Origin: Drosophila miranda
Taxonomy: Eukaryota > Arthropoda > Insecta > Diptera > Drosophilidae
DNA: 64,000 bases
Assembly: GCF_003369915.1 (NCBI RefSeq)
Contig: NC_046676.1
Span: 19,388,001 to 19,452,000 of the forward strand
Direction: 5' to 3'
Shown here: in pieces, positions 23,817 through 33,089 of the stretch
How the letters are laid out: every line of letters starts with the position of its first letter
Numbering within the stretch: the first letter of the stretch is position 1
The notes under the pieces: model-generated
Database searches by the model: none
Told to the model about the DNA's origin: nothing
The model's input: only the letters and a program-made list of their open reading frames with translations
Translations under genes and position numbers: made by a program

Positions 23817-24339
23817 GGACTGGACAATACTTTTAACGAATCGTATGAGTCTCCCACCTCTGTGGAATGTACGCGAGATGGAGACGTGTTCTAAGCTCTG
23901 TTTTATAAATAAATATTCATAAATAAACGAGTGCACATAAATATTACAACTTCGAGTCGCTATTGAACTGAATTTAGCTGTGTCGTAAAAACTAACAATA
24001 ATGTGATAAAGATAGACTATTGCCGCTCTATCATTTCTATATAAAATTCCTATAATGCAATGAAAATTGCGATCAGATCTTAAACCTACATCAACATTTC
24101 ACCTTTAAAACTCAGGGAAGCTGGTGATAAACCCTTTTGTTTAGGTCGAAAATGCTGTCTTTTCTGAGCCCACAAACATCTGTGGAAAATCAAAGTGCCG
24201 TCTGCTAGGGTATAAAGCGAAGAGAATAGAGAACAAGAAAAGGTGTTTTTCGATCTAGATTGATCTCGTGTAAAGCTTATTCATGCTCATCTTGAGGAAA
24301 GCTTCACAGACTTAGAAGCTGATTAGGTGCTGTTTTTTT

Positions 24340-24360
24340 AAACTCGGTTTAGTACCGCAG
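24340..24360 (+). promoter_or_regulatory. Shared 5' element AAACTCGGTTTAGT..GCAG, copy 2
   Basis: Same 14-base block as at 23516, followed by ACCGCAG, 76 bp upstream of the start of gene F. A TATAAAG at 24211-24217 suggests a transcription start near 24241, which would make this block a 3' splice site of a 5'UTR intron rather than the start site. Confidence 0.45.
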
Positions 24361-24415
24361 ATCTCAACACCGAGGAAGGTAATACTCTCGTTCCATAGCT
24401 CGCTGTCATTTAAAA

Positions 24416-24880
24416 ATGCTATCAAGATTACTGCTGATCTTTGGGCTGCTGATGCTGAGCTGGCAGTGGTGCCATACCATGCCGAGGCAAGAGCATACCA
24501 CACACAAGGCCGTCCACGAGCATACCACGGCCAGGCAAATCCACCAGCATACCACGGCCAGGCACATCCACCAGCATACCACGGCCAGGCACATCCACCA
24601 GCATACCACGGCTAAGCACCTCCACGAGCATACCACGGCCAAGAACATCCACGAGCATACTACACGCAAAACCATCCTCGGACGTCTTACGCAGAAATCG
24701 ACCCGCGGACAAACAACGACCACACCCAGCAGCGTGCAGATTACGCCCTCACCTATCAGCGAGCAAACTCCGGGAAACTTTTCGGGCATTAGTGGGGTGA
24801 GCCTGTTCGACCTGCCGCCCAACTGCAAGCCCGGCTATGTGGCCACAGGTCCTAATCAGCGATGTCGCCTCGAGGTTTGA
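24416..24880 (+). CDS. Secreted C-X12-C tail protein F with His/Thr repeats (154 aa)
   Basis: Signal peptide MLSRLLLIFGLLMLSWQW, then seven tandem nine-residue units of the type QHTTARHIH (residues 26-88, bases 24491-24679), a Thr/Ser-rich linker, NFSG, and the terminal block FDLPPNCKPGYVATGPNQRC plus RLEV. It is the tandem duplicate of gene E with an inserted His/Thr repeat. The mature cysteines other than C19 (signal region) are the two of the tail. The repeated HxHTT pattern could bind zinc or copper, or act as a glycosylated mucin-like stalk; both are inference. The promoter probably uses TATAAAG at 24211-24217. Confidence 0.83.
   Translation: MLSRLLLIFGLLMLSWQWCHTMPRQEHTTHKAVHEHTTARQIHQHTTARHIHQHTTARHIHQHTTAKHLHEHTTAKNIHEHTTRKTILGRLTQKSTRGQTTTTPSSVQITPSPISEQTPGNFSGISGVSLFDLPPNCKPGYVATGPNQRCRLEV
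24491..24679 (+). repeat. 27-bp coding repeat, seven units
   Basis: Seven units of 27 bp code for [EQ]HTT[AHR][RK]xxH-type repeats in gene F. The central units are nearly identical in DNA, so expansion is recent or ongoing. Confidence 0.85.
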
Positions 24881-25031
24881 CGGAATGCAACAAACTGCAT
24901 ACGGGTCCGATGTTTATTTAGCCAAAAATAATGTGCCTTAAACTTTGTTTTTTTTTCCTGGGTTTTAAAAATATACTATATTCAAGTTTTAATCCACAAA
25001 TTATTGAGTGTGAGTGGGAGCTGCCCACCGT

Positions 25032-25166
25032 TCAGGCTGGCTTCCTGCACCGCCGTACAAAGATGTAATAACCTTTCGGGCATCTGGCCGCGGCAGCGCT
25101 GACTGTGCAGAGAAGCCACAGGAATACCACCGAAATCAGCAGGAATTTCCCACTGACCAGCTTCAT
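25032..25166 (-). CDS. 44-residue preprotein of a cationic C-X10-C peptide (G)
   Basis: A - strand frame of 44 codons, easily missed by length filters. It begins MKLVSGKFLLISVVFLWLLC, a clear signal peptide, with likely cleavage in TVSAAAA. The mature peptide would be about RCPKGYYIFVRRCRKPA: two cysteines with ten residues between them, six basic and no acidic residues. The C-PKGYY-C-RK pattern matches the tails of its larger neighbours (CPHGY..C, CPEGF..C, CKSGF..C). A TATTTAA-like box lies at 25219-25225 and AATAAAC on the - strand at about 24909-24915. A one-disulfide cationic hairpin of this size resembles antimicrobial peptides such as thanatin in design, not in sequence. The gene is convergent with gene F. 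Confidence 0.72.
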   Translation of the reverse strand: MKLVSGKFLLISVVFLWLLCTVSAAAARCPKGYYIFVRRCRKPA

Positions 25167-25725
25167 CTTTGGCCGAATCCGGTGAATGCTAGCTGCTCAT
25201 ATGAGGCGTAGTTTCTGTTAAATAGACGACCTGAGGGTGCACCTCTTATCTGGAGTACATCACTTAGCGGACAGCAGATAGCGAACAGCGGACAGCGGAA
25301 AGCGAAGACTTGTGTGCAATCTTCGGGGGGAATTATGACACTGGTCGCCAACGTGCCTTCACTCGAATGTGTTCCCCGTTAAATTGTCGACGGTATTGAT
25401 ATTGCTTTCTTCTTGTATCGCTTCCATTGAGTTCCAGGTATTGGTAATCGATTACATTGCTAATCTTATGACGCACTTGGTGTGTGGTTGGCTAAGCGCC
25501 AATTTCCAGAAGCGCTTCAAATTTCGATGTTTTTCTCTCTGATTAGATAGCGATCTTATCGTGGGTATGACATATCGCGTGTACTCTCATTTTGTCTATC
25601 TTCAATTTCGATTACTCAGAATTAAGCCAATTTTATTGATATAAAAGACAACGATGATGCATTTATGAAAATAGATGTTGACATACGAAACGACCAGTCA
25701 TGATAGCTCCCATGTTGTCGTAGCC

Positions 25726-26996
25726 CTAGGCCGCTTTGCGACAACGTCCCGCCATGAGAACGGTTCCGTCCGTGCAAATGGGATCCGTATTGAAGAGATT
25801 GCGCTGGTTAACGGATGACGGTACGGCTTCCTCGGTCTCCGACTTGGGATCCCTGTGGCCTCCGCCTTGATTCAGGCTGGGCGACAGGAAGTCGTGGGTG
25901 TTGAAAATATCCTTCAAAGCATCGCCATCATCTGTCGGGGAAGAGCCACCTCCTGGTCTCGGCTGGATGGTGCTGCCCCCTTGCCCGGGCTGCTCTTGGC
26001 CTTGACCTGGTCGGGGCTGTACCGTGTTGGGTGTCTGGAAGTGAAACTGGGAGAAATCCTCGCCGTCAGTGCCTGGACGAGGCTGGATGGGATTTGAAGC
26101 GCCTCCTGGCTGCTGGAAACCCGGCTGCTGGCTCTGTCCTGGACGAGGCTGGATAGGATTCCCTCCACTGCCTGGCTGCGGCTTCTGAAAGCCCTCATCT
26201 TGATCTGAAAGAGAATTTCCAGGACTGTCTGGTTGTTTTGCCACCGGCTGACGGAATCCTCCTTCACCTGGCCGCTGGAATCCTCCTCGACCTTGACCTG
26301 GCTCCTGCAAACCTCCCTGGCCTTGTCCTGGCTGCTGGAATCCTCCTTGACCTTGACCTGGCTGCTGGAATCCTCCCTGACCTTGGCCTGGCTGCTGGAA
26401 TCCTCCTTGACCTTGTCCTGGCTGCTGGAATCCTTCCTGACCTTGGCCTGGCTGCTGGAATCCTCCCTGACCTTGTCCTGGCTGCTGGAAACCTCCTTCA
26501 CCTGGCCGTTGGAAACCTCCTTGACCTTGTCCTGGCTGGTATCCTCCTGGCTGTTGAAATCCATTTTGTCCTCTGTGGAAATCTCCACCAGGATGTCGGC
26601 CTCCCTGTCCGGGGTGGGGACGGAAGCCCCCAGGCTGCTGTCCGCGGAAGGGACTGCCAGGCTGTTGGTTATAGGGATCGTAGTGGGCCGAAGGTTGTGG
26701 GAACCTCCCACCAAAACCTGGCTGCTGTGGAGGGCCATGTCCGCCAGAGAATCCCGGGCCAGATCCATGGCTTCGCCTATGACTATGATGCTGATGCCTG
26801 GAAAACACGTCAGAATTTAGACTTGGATCAGAGTGGCAGTGGAAACCTACCTTGAGGACTGTCCGTAGCCGCCCTCGCCGCTGCGCGAGCTCTCCACGTA
26901 GTAGGGATTCTGGGGACGGGCGGTGGCCAACTGCGCACATAGCGCGATGAGCCCCAGACCCAGACACAGGCCCAGCGATAAGAGTTTGGAAAACAT
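25726..26996 (-). CDS. Secreted Gly/Gln/Pro-rich repeat protein I with C-X10-C tail (405 aa)
   Basis: Two coding exons on the - strand: 26851-26996 and 25726-26797, joined in frame (donor TCAAG|GTAGGT, acceptor TTTTCCAG), 405 aa. Signal peptide [20 protein letters not shown], then [11 protein letters not shown], a His-rich patch (HQHHSHRR), and about ten [10 protein letters not shown] repeats (bases about 26262-26540). A second repetitive part with NPIQPRPG blocks follows. The protein ends [21 protein letters not shown], so the tail joins this otherwise matrix-like protein to the peptide family. Apart from the signal peptide, the tail cysteines appear to be the only pair. The upstream region has a TATACAAAA/TATTTA-rich patch (27080-27105) and a canonical kappaB site at 27344. 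Confidence 0.84.
26262..26540 (-). repeat. 30-bp coding repeat ([10 protein letters not shown] units)
   Basis: About ten near-identical 30-bp units in gene I, all in frame. Unit-to-unit variation is small, mostly third positions, indicating tandem expansion within the gene. Confidence 0.8.
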
Positions 26997-27343
26997 TCTC
27001 GAAACAAACCCGTACCCTCCTTCTCTGCGGAACACTCTAGTGAGACTGATCTCTTTCCGAGACTCGAAGATTAGTGAAGCTGGAATAAATATTTTTGTAT
27101 AGATCGCCGCTCGCACGACTGATAAGCGGCAGAAGGCTGCCAACCCCGAGTTCATGACATCAGATAGGGAATTAATCGATTGAGATAGAACGAGAGAGAG
27201 AGAGAGAGAGAGTCGGGCCTCAGAGCTGGTTTGAGTCATGCCAGGGGGATGTGGCATTTCAAACAATGTAATTACCTTCACACAATCTAAGGTTTCCCTC
27301 GCATAGTTTCTCCCCATTAAAGCTAACGTGACCGGCATCCAGT

Positions 27344-27353
27344 GGGATTTTCC
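27344..27353 (+). promoter_or_regulatory. Canonical NF-kappaB/Rel site GGGATTTTCC
   Basis: The ten bases match the Dorsal/Dif consensus GGGWWWWCCM exactly. The site lies about 350 bp upstream of the start codon of gene I and about 180 bp beyond the stop of gene J. A single match can occur by chance in a region this size, so it is suggestive only. Confidence 0.4.
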
Positions 27354-27528
27354 AGGTAGTTTTTGGAATCGCCTAAAAAAACAGTTGCCAAATCAGCGAA
27401 AACTCATCGCTCAAAAGTCAGACAAAGCTGCGAAATAATGCTATTCATATATCACTTTATTGACTAACATCGGTCTTAGGGACTACACAATGGAAGACGA
27501 CACCCTAGATACTATGTTGTGACCGGCT

Positions 27529-27909
27529 TTAGGCCGACTTTCGACAGCGATTCGCCCGCAGCTCAAAGCCCGATTTACACCGCGGCAGAGTCTCCACCAG
27601 AATCCGATTGACTATGATGGGGGTAATGGTCGTGGCAGTGCCATTGATGGAATCTTCGGACCGATCCGTGGTCTGCTCTGTGGAATCGTTGGGTGTCGGT
27701 GTGGAGGCTGTGGCAGGTTTGGCTGTTGTCACTATCCAAGCAGGCACCTTTGCGGCTCCGGAATCGTCGTTGTCACGCGGAAACACAATCGAATCATTGA
27801 TGCAGGGACGCGTTCTGGCCTCTGTGCCACACAAGCTGCAGGCCAACAACACCGCCAGAGGCAGCAGATACCAGAGCCGCAGGGGAGATCTGTTTGCAGT
27901 TTTCATCAT
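27529..27909 (-). CDS. Secreted C-X10-C tail protein J (126 aa)
   Basis: A 126-aa single-exon frame; two adjacent Met codons (27909 and 27906) can both start it. The signal peptide core LWYLLPLAVLLACSLC ends near GTEA. The mature N terminus RTRPCINDSIVFPRDNDD shares the VFP..x..D block with gene K (VVFPTERGSD). A Thr/Ser/Asp-rich middle with NDST and NGTA glycosylation sites follows, then LPRCKSGFELRANRCRKSA. The last four residues RKSA are identical to gene K. There is one extra Cys near the N terminus. Secreted, function unknown; J and K look like a duplicate pair. Confidence 0.8.
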   Translation of the reverse strand: MMKTANRSPLRLWYLLPLAVLLACSLCGTEARTRPCINDSIVFPRDNDDSGAAKVPAWIVTTAKPATASTPTPNDSTEQTTDRSEDSINGTATTITPIIVNRILVETLPRCKSGFELRANRCRKSA

Positions 27910-28099
27910 TTTGTATTCTGTATAGAGGATAGCGGAGAGCGGATAGCGTTTGGTCGCTTCAACGGAGCTTTCGAGACTGAACGGAGTGTGGAATCTGTTC
28001 CATGATGATCATCTTCCCACGGAAACAGCTATAGATATATTATCGCGATAAGAATGGTAGAGTAAACTCAAAACACAATGAAATCGGAGTTGGTTGCGA

Positions 28100-28162
28100 G
28101 AGCGAGGGCGAGAGAGCGAGAGAGATGAAGATCAACAGTGAGAGAAGGGAAGCTTTACTCTC
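28100..28162. promoter_or_regulatory. GAGA tract, AGATCAACAGTG and GGGAAGCTTT block
   Basis: A GA-rich run is followed by AGATCAACAGTG and GGGAAGCTTTACTCTC. The layout parallels 23380-23430. GGGAAGCTTT (28147-28156) also fits the loose Relish consensus GGGRNNYYYY. It is about 190-250 bp upstream of gene J (- strand). Confidence 0.4.
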
Positions 28163-28417
28163 AGAGAAAAAGGTAAACAAAGCAACAAAGCTTCCAGCAA
28201 ATACAGTGGGTCACGAACATGTTTTTACCAGCGAAAACAATTAACTAAAAGCATTGTGAGTGGAAAGTATTTAAATAATTTATTATTCCCATATTTAGCT
28301 TATCGGGGGTGTTTCTAATGATATAATAATTTTTTTACCTTAGAATTTGGCATTAGATTTCATAATATCTTTATTTAGAAGCAACTTTCTGTTCATATTC
28401 CACACAAATACTCGATT

Positions 28418-28957
28418 TTAGGCACTCTTGCGGCAGTGGTCGTTGCTCAGGGTGAATCCCTCCGGACAGATGCGTACGCTTTCGAGGGTAATCCTTGGTC
28501 CAATAAAGACACTGCCCCTGGGTGCCATTGTCAGTACGGTTCGATTTCCGTCGATTTTTTTATCGGTCTCGAACGCTATCATCTTATCCTCACTCCTGGA
28601 AAGAGTTGCATTCTCAGATACTGGAGGGGTTTCTGCTGTAGCATTCTTGGAAACAGGAATCATTGCACTTTTAATATCGCTACGGACTGGCTCCACTACC
28701 GGTAGCCCTGCCCGGCTATTCAATTCATTTCCGGGTTGCACTTGATTCGATTTAGTTGCATTTCGAATTTCTTTCAGATTCATCACTGGCCCTAGATCCC
28801 AAGGCTTGGGGCTGGTCGTCGTTGCATCTGATCCGCGTTCAGTGGGAAACACCACGCGATCGCTGGGCACTCGGGCCGCCTCACTCGGATCCAGCGCCAG
28901 CCACAACAAGACAAACAACAACAGCGGCATGGGAAACCTCTTCCGTATAATTGCCAT
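28418..28957 (-). CDS. Secreted C-X10-C tail protein K (179 aa)
   Basis: I chose the ATG at 28957 because the frame upstream has only a TTG. The product is 179 aa: MAIIRKRFPMPLLLFVLLWL signal peptide, cut near DPSEAA, then RVPSDRVVFPTERGSD (compare gene J). A polar middle follows with several N-glycosylation sites (NATK, NATA, NATL, NRTV). The end is VRICPEGFTLSNDHCRKSA with the C-X10-C loop. The mature protein has only these two cysteines. An AACAAAGCT motif near 29113-29125 (inverse strand) echoes motifs upstream of E and J. A secreted glycoprotein with a peptide-like tail; function unknown. Confidence 0.78.
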   Translation of the reverse strand: MAIIRKRFPMPLLLFVLLWLALDPSEAARVPSDRVVFPTERGSDATTTSPKPWDLGPVMNLKEIRNATKSNQVQPGNELNSRAGLPVVEPVRSDIKSAMIPVSKNATAETPPVSENATLSRSEDKMIAFETDKKIDGNRTVLTMAPRGSVFIGPRITLESVRICPEGFTLSNDHCRKSA

Positions 28958-28989
28958 CGTTAAAAAGTTTGCCTCGCTTGCCAAATCCC

Positions 28990-30550
28990 AGCAAACACGT
29001 TCACGCTAGCCAGTTTCGCACTCGAGACTGAGTCTCCCCCAAGTCTCCATCCCAGGGAGAAGCCAGACTCAGTCCCAGTCCCCAGTCCCCAGTCCCACTC
29101 GCAGTCCCAGAGAGCTTTGTTTGCTTGTAAGTTCTACTTCTGGCAAGCACAGCTGCTGGCAAGAGTGTGTTTGGCGATAAGGTGAACATGGAAACTAAGT
29201 AAATAAAACTCTTGCATAATTGAAATGTATAATAATGAGCGCGACAGGGAGAGCAGTCTCGAATCGGTCGATTAACCGCAAGCTCGGAGCTGCACTCAAA
29301 AAGCGAATGCGAATAAATATCAAGGCTTCAGGTGAGCAGAGCGGAAGACGCGATGAGATAATGGAACCAGTCGATCTGTTGTGATTATCGATGGATACAT
29401 ATGTAGGTAAGAGCGAAGGAAGTCGGAAGAGAACTTGTGTGAAAAGAATATCAATAACTTGGTTATACTTTGTGGATATCTGTGCACATATATTACAGAT
29501 GTGAAATCGAGCCCAGCTATGATTGGATGGCCTCGTTAGAGGCTTTTCCCAGTCAGATGAGGGTATGGTACTTCCCGGTTCGACATATTGCATGTATCTC
29601 ATCCCCTAAGTGGCTTTTTATGAAGTAACCTGAACCTGGCTAATAAATGTCACCAATTTGGGGCCAATAATTTTGACAATTCTATTGTCAACCACCAAAA
29701 CCTCACGAGGAGCACCTCCCCCGCCCCCATAAGCAGCATCATCATCATCATCACAGCGACAGGGTCGGGGCGGCATAATTTTCGCGAAGCAAAAAGAGAG
29801 GCAAACGAAAATTGAAACATAAAAATGTCATTTGTTGTGTGGGGGAGGGTTTTTGGGGCAACCTTGGGTTAAATACTGGAAACCTTTTTCTTTCCGTGTA
29901 GTATATAAAAAAACATTAAAATAATGCCTCTTCGGGCCTCAGACAGCTGGGGCAGGGCTCAGGCTCGTAGAGTCATTTATTTACGACAAAACCTTTGCCC
30001 CTCCCCCGCCCCCTCCGACAAGATGTGAATGCAAAATTTATGCTAAACAAGTGAGGGGAGATTTTGGGCGGCAAGGTAGAGGTGGAAAAACTCCCTAATT
30101 GAAGATGCTCCTGGCAAAAGGACAACCGTCTGGCCGCTCTGTGTTAATCAGTGCAAGTTTCGAAAAGTAATCAGCAAATATTTGCACACTTTTTGTTGCG
30201 ATTTTCTCAAGCATTTTCTTCATTTTCATAAAAGCATAAAATCCGGAAAAGCAGCGGTCTGATGGCTGATGTCTGCTCATTGTTTGCTTATTATTTCACT
30301 TATTTTTCTTGGCAGTCGCAGAAATGTTCATTGAAATCTATCAAAGCAGTTCCGATCTATGCGCTTTCGGGGCAACCTTCGAATGGAACGGTTTCATCAT
30401 CATCTCAAGAGCCCTCGTACCCACCTGCCCGATGAGCCACTAACTGCTTTCACAATTGTCTTGGCCGCGTAGGCATAATGGTCAACTGGTTCCATTGATT
30501 TCGCCTCAGTTAAACCTAGACGCTCGTCAAGACCAATTCGTGGCCATCAA
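28990..30550. other. Spacer between genes K and L
   Basis: The left part is the upstream region of K, with a CCCAGTC repeat at 29060-29100. No further gene is recognised in the remainder. Confidence 0.45.
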
Positions 30551-30555
30551 TCGCA

Positions 30556-30831
30556 ATGGGATCGTATAACATTGTCAGTGGTCTGCCCCTGCTGCTCCTG
30601 CTGCTTCTGGCCCATAATCGACTGCTGACCACTGCGACCACAGACAGCGAAGTCGTCGAGGCCCAAACGATTGACTTCAATGCAACCCAACTCAATGAAG
30701 GGCTCCCCATTGAGCAGCCAGAACATAGTCCAAATGGAACGATGCAGGTGCAGCCGTACAACATCCTGGAGGCAAACTGTCCGCACGGCTATGTCCTGGC
30801 CAATAAACATTGCCATAAGCGTGTCAAGTGA
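30556..30831 (+). CDS. Secreted C-X10-C tail protein L (91 aa)
   Basis: A 91-aa single exon. Signal peptide MGSYNIVSGLPLLLLLLLA, then an acidic Thr/Asn-rich middle with NATQ and NGTM glycosylation sites. The tail ANCPHGYVLANKHCHKRVK has exactly ten residues between its only two cysteines. AATAAA lies at 30843-30848, directly after the stop. It closes the peptide cluster on the right and shares the CPxGY start of the loop with peptide G. Confidence 0.78.
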   Translation: MGSYNIVSGLPLLLLLLLAHNRLLTTATTDSEVVEAQTIDFNATQLNEGLPIEQPEHSPNGTMQVQPYNILEANCPHGYVLANKHCHKRVK

Positions 30832-30854
30832 ATGAACAAGTGAATAAATTTTAA

Positions 30855-31680
30855 AGATATGAGGAATAGTAGAATTGTTTAGTTTTATAGAGATATTTAA
30901 ATTCGGGCAGAAGTGAACTCTCTCCCCAAGCCAGTCCCAGTGAAACTTTCGGCTAAAAGTGGCAAAAGTCTTGTCCGTAACCTTACCTACGGGTATTCCC
31001 TGAATAGCCATCTGGATAAAGGTAAAAGGCAGGACCAGGACCTTCGGCTGCCGTCTGCCCCAACTCTGCCTCTATCGACCAATATGTTGCGGTGTGCCAC
31101 AAGTCTAACCTGTGTCCCCATTTAACATTACCCCAGAGAGGCGCATGCTCTCGGCCAACCGCATACATAATTTCCAGCGGTCACCGCCGGGTGGGGCAGG
31201 GCATTGGAGCCGCATCCCGCCCACCACCGCACCCTCTGACTGATATGCAGCCCAAGGGCTGTCATTAGTTAGAGGTCCATTAACAAAAATGCAACCGAAC
31301 TGGGGGCTAGACACATGTCAATAGAGCTGGAGCTGGTGCAGACGTGCCCAGGGCCGATGTCATTTACAGGTAACAGGTGCAGGGACCCGAAAGGAGAGGG
31401 CTCCTCTGTGGGGCTGGTGGCGGTGGTGTATTAATTCGTGATGGTGCCACAAAATATGGCTTCACTTAGGCGAGAATAGCAGACACCGCAAGGGGTAGGG
31501 CCCTGAATGAGTTAATTAGACGCCTCACGGCCGGAAACATAATTTAGAGTCATTTATCAGCGATGGCCGTGGTCGGCGCCATGACATCACATGGAAATTG
31601 CCTCAGAGATCATGTGTGGGATGTGCTGTCTCTGTGTACCCCTCCAGACCCCACCAGGACATGGCAGCTTCATTATTTTG
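30855..31680. other. Spacer between gene L and the chitin deacetylase
   Basis: No gene recognised. GC-moderate unique DNA with no clear element. Confidence 0.45.
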
Positions 31681-31710
31681 TGCTCTTTATTGGGCGGAAG
31701 GATTGCTTCC

Positions 31711-33066
31711 CTACAGCTGCTGCCCTAAAGGATTCCCCAGCCAGGGATAGACAGCCGGGCACTTGTCGCAGACATTCATGTAGCGCTCCTCGCCGGTGGA
31801 GACCTTCTGGACGTGGCACTGGACCGCATGGCAGGCGGCCTCTGGCTTGGCGGGGCAGCCTTTGAAAGGGGCTCCGAGCACGGGTTTCTTCACGTACTCC
31901 AGCATGCGCGAAATGCCAGTCAGATAGACGTCCGGATAGGTGTTCAAATGGTGAATAAATCTTTAAAACGGAGGCGGATATTTAAAAGGGATATTCCTAA
32001 AAGGATTCGCAAGGCATAACGTACTTCTTGAAGGCGGCAAAGTAGTTGCGGCCGCGAGCGAACCAAGCCGCATGGAGGTACATTCCGAAGGGGGCACGGT
32101 TTCCCTCGTAGTGGCGGTTGAAGTTCTCCAGCATCCAGTCGAAGAGAGCTTCCACATTGTCCTCGGGCGGATAGACGCAGGCATCGATCATCGAACAGCT
32201 GTAGCCCTCGGTATCGGTCCAGGTCACCATGGGATTGACCCAGAATCCGGGAATCGAAGCATCCGGACAGGGGCCAATCTGACAGTCCTGCTTGGAAAGA
32301 TAATCAAGGGTATAGGGCCACATGGCCGGGTCCTTGAACTGCTGCGTCGGCCAGGAGCTGTCGTAGCTCAGGCCCAGGCGCTTGGCAGCCGCGAAGCTGT
32401 TGTTGCCGGAAATCTGAAGGAAGGGCAGACGCATGCCCTGCACTCTCTTGGGGTCCACCTTGGCGAAGGACTCGAGCATCTTCAGCTGGTCGCCGAACTC
32501 CTGCTCAATGGTGGCCACATCCGCAGCCCGCCAGTAGTCCGTTCCGTCGCCGTGGGTGACCGAGTGCAGGGCGATCTCGTGACCAGCGCGATACAGGGCG
32601 TTCACGCGGACATAGTCCGTGTACTCGTGCGACAGGAAGAAGGTGCCGGTGGCCACACAGCCATCGGGATTGGTCAGCTCGCTGAAGAGCAGCTCGTATT
32701 GGGCGTAGTTAACCGCATTCACGGCATCGTCGAAGGTGATCGTCACGAACTGTGCGAATAGTTAGAGAAGAGTCACCAAAAACCTTGGATGTTGGTTAGA
32801 GGGGTTACCTGGGGGATCTCGCTCTCTTTGCCTTGGAACTTGGAGCGCGGCAGGACCGTGTCCGAGCAACGGCATTCGGGCAGCTTGCAGTTGGCGGCCT
32901 TGCAGCTCTCCGCCATGGGCAGGACGAGCTTCTCCGGCAGATCGGCGGGGGCCTTCTGCTTGTTCTTCAGCTTCTTGGCCTTGGACTTTCCGGACTGCTT
33001 CTGGGCAGCGCCGAGCAGGACAGCGCACAGCAGTACGCTGAGTATGAGGAGAGTAGAGCACTTCAT
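31711..33066 (-). CDS. Cda9: Chitin deacetylase, group V (no chitin-binding domain)
   Basis: Three exons: 32809-33066, 32025-32749 and 31711-31960, giving 410 aa. The enzyme would remove acetyl groups from chitin in cuticle or gut lining. Signal peptide MKCSTLLILSVLLCAVLLGA is followed by a Lys-rich segment (KSKAKKLKNKQK) and a Cys cluster (CKAANCKLPECRCSD). The carbohydrate esterase 4 motifs are visible: TFDDA (catalytic and metal Asp), HSVTH (metal His pair), RLPFLQ, DSSWP and LHAAWF. No CBM14 or LDLa module is present, which places it in insect group V; the only such Drosophila gene I know is Cda9. The last intron uses donor AA|GTACGT and acceptor TTTTAAAG, restoring FKKFIHHLNTYPD. A poly(A) signal lies at 31686-31691, about 20 bp past the stop. 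Confidence 0.92.
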
Positions 33067-33089
33067 TCTGGGAAAGCCACCTTAATTCT

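Noticed and set aside
25142-25151. kappaB-like GGGAAATTCC (- strand) inside gene G
   Set aside because: The bases code for GKF in the signal peptide, so the match is explained by coding and is not counted as regulatory evidence.
26233-26855. Leu-rich + strand frames opposite gene I
   Set aside because: By-products of the [10 protein letters not shown] repeat; the - strand has signal peptide, clean splice join and the family tail.
32072-32761. Long + strand frame opposite the chitin deacetylase
   Set aside because: The - strand carries all CE4 motifs and consistent introns.
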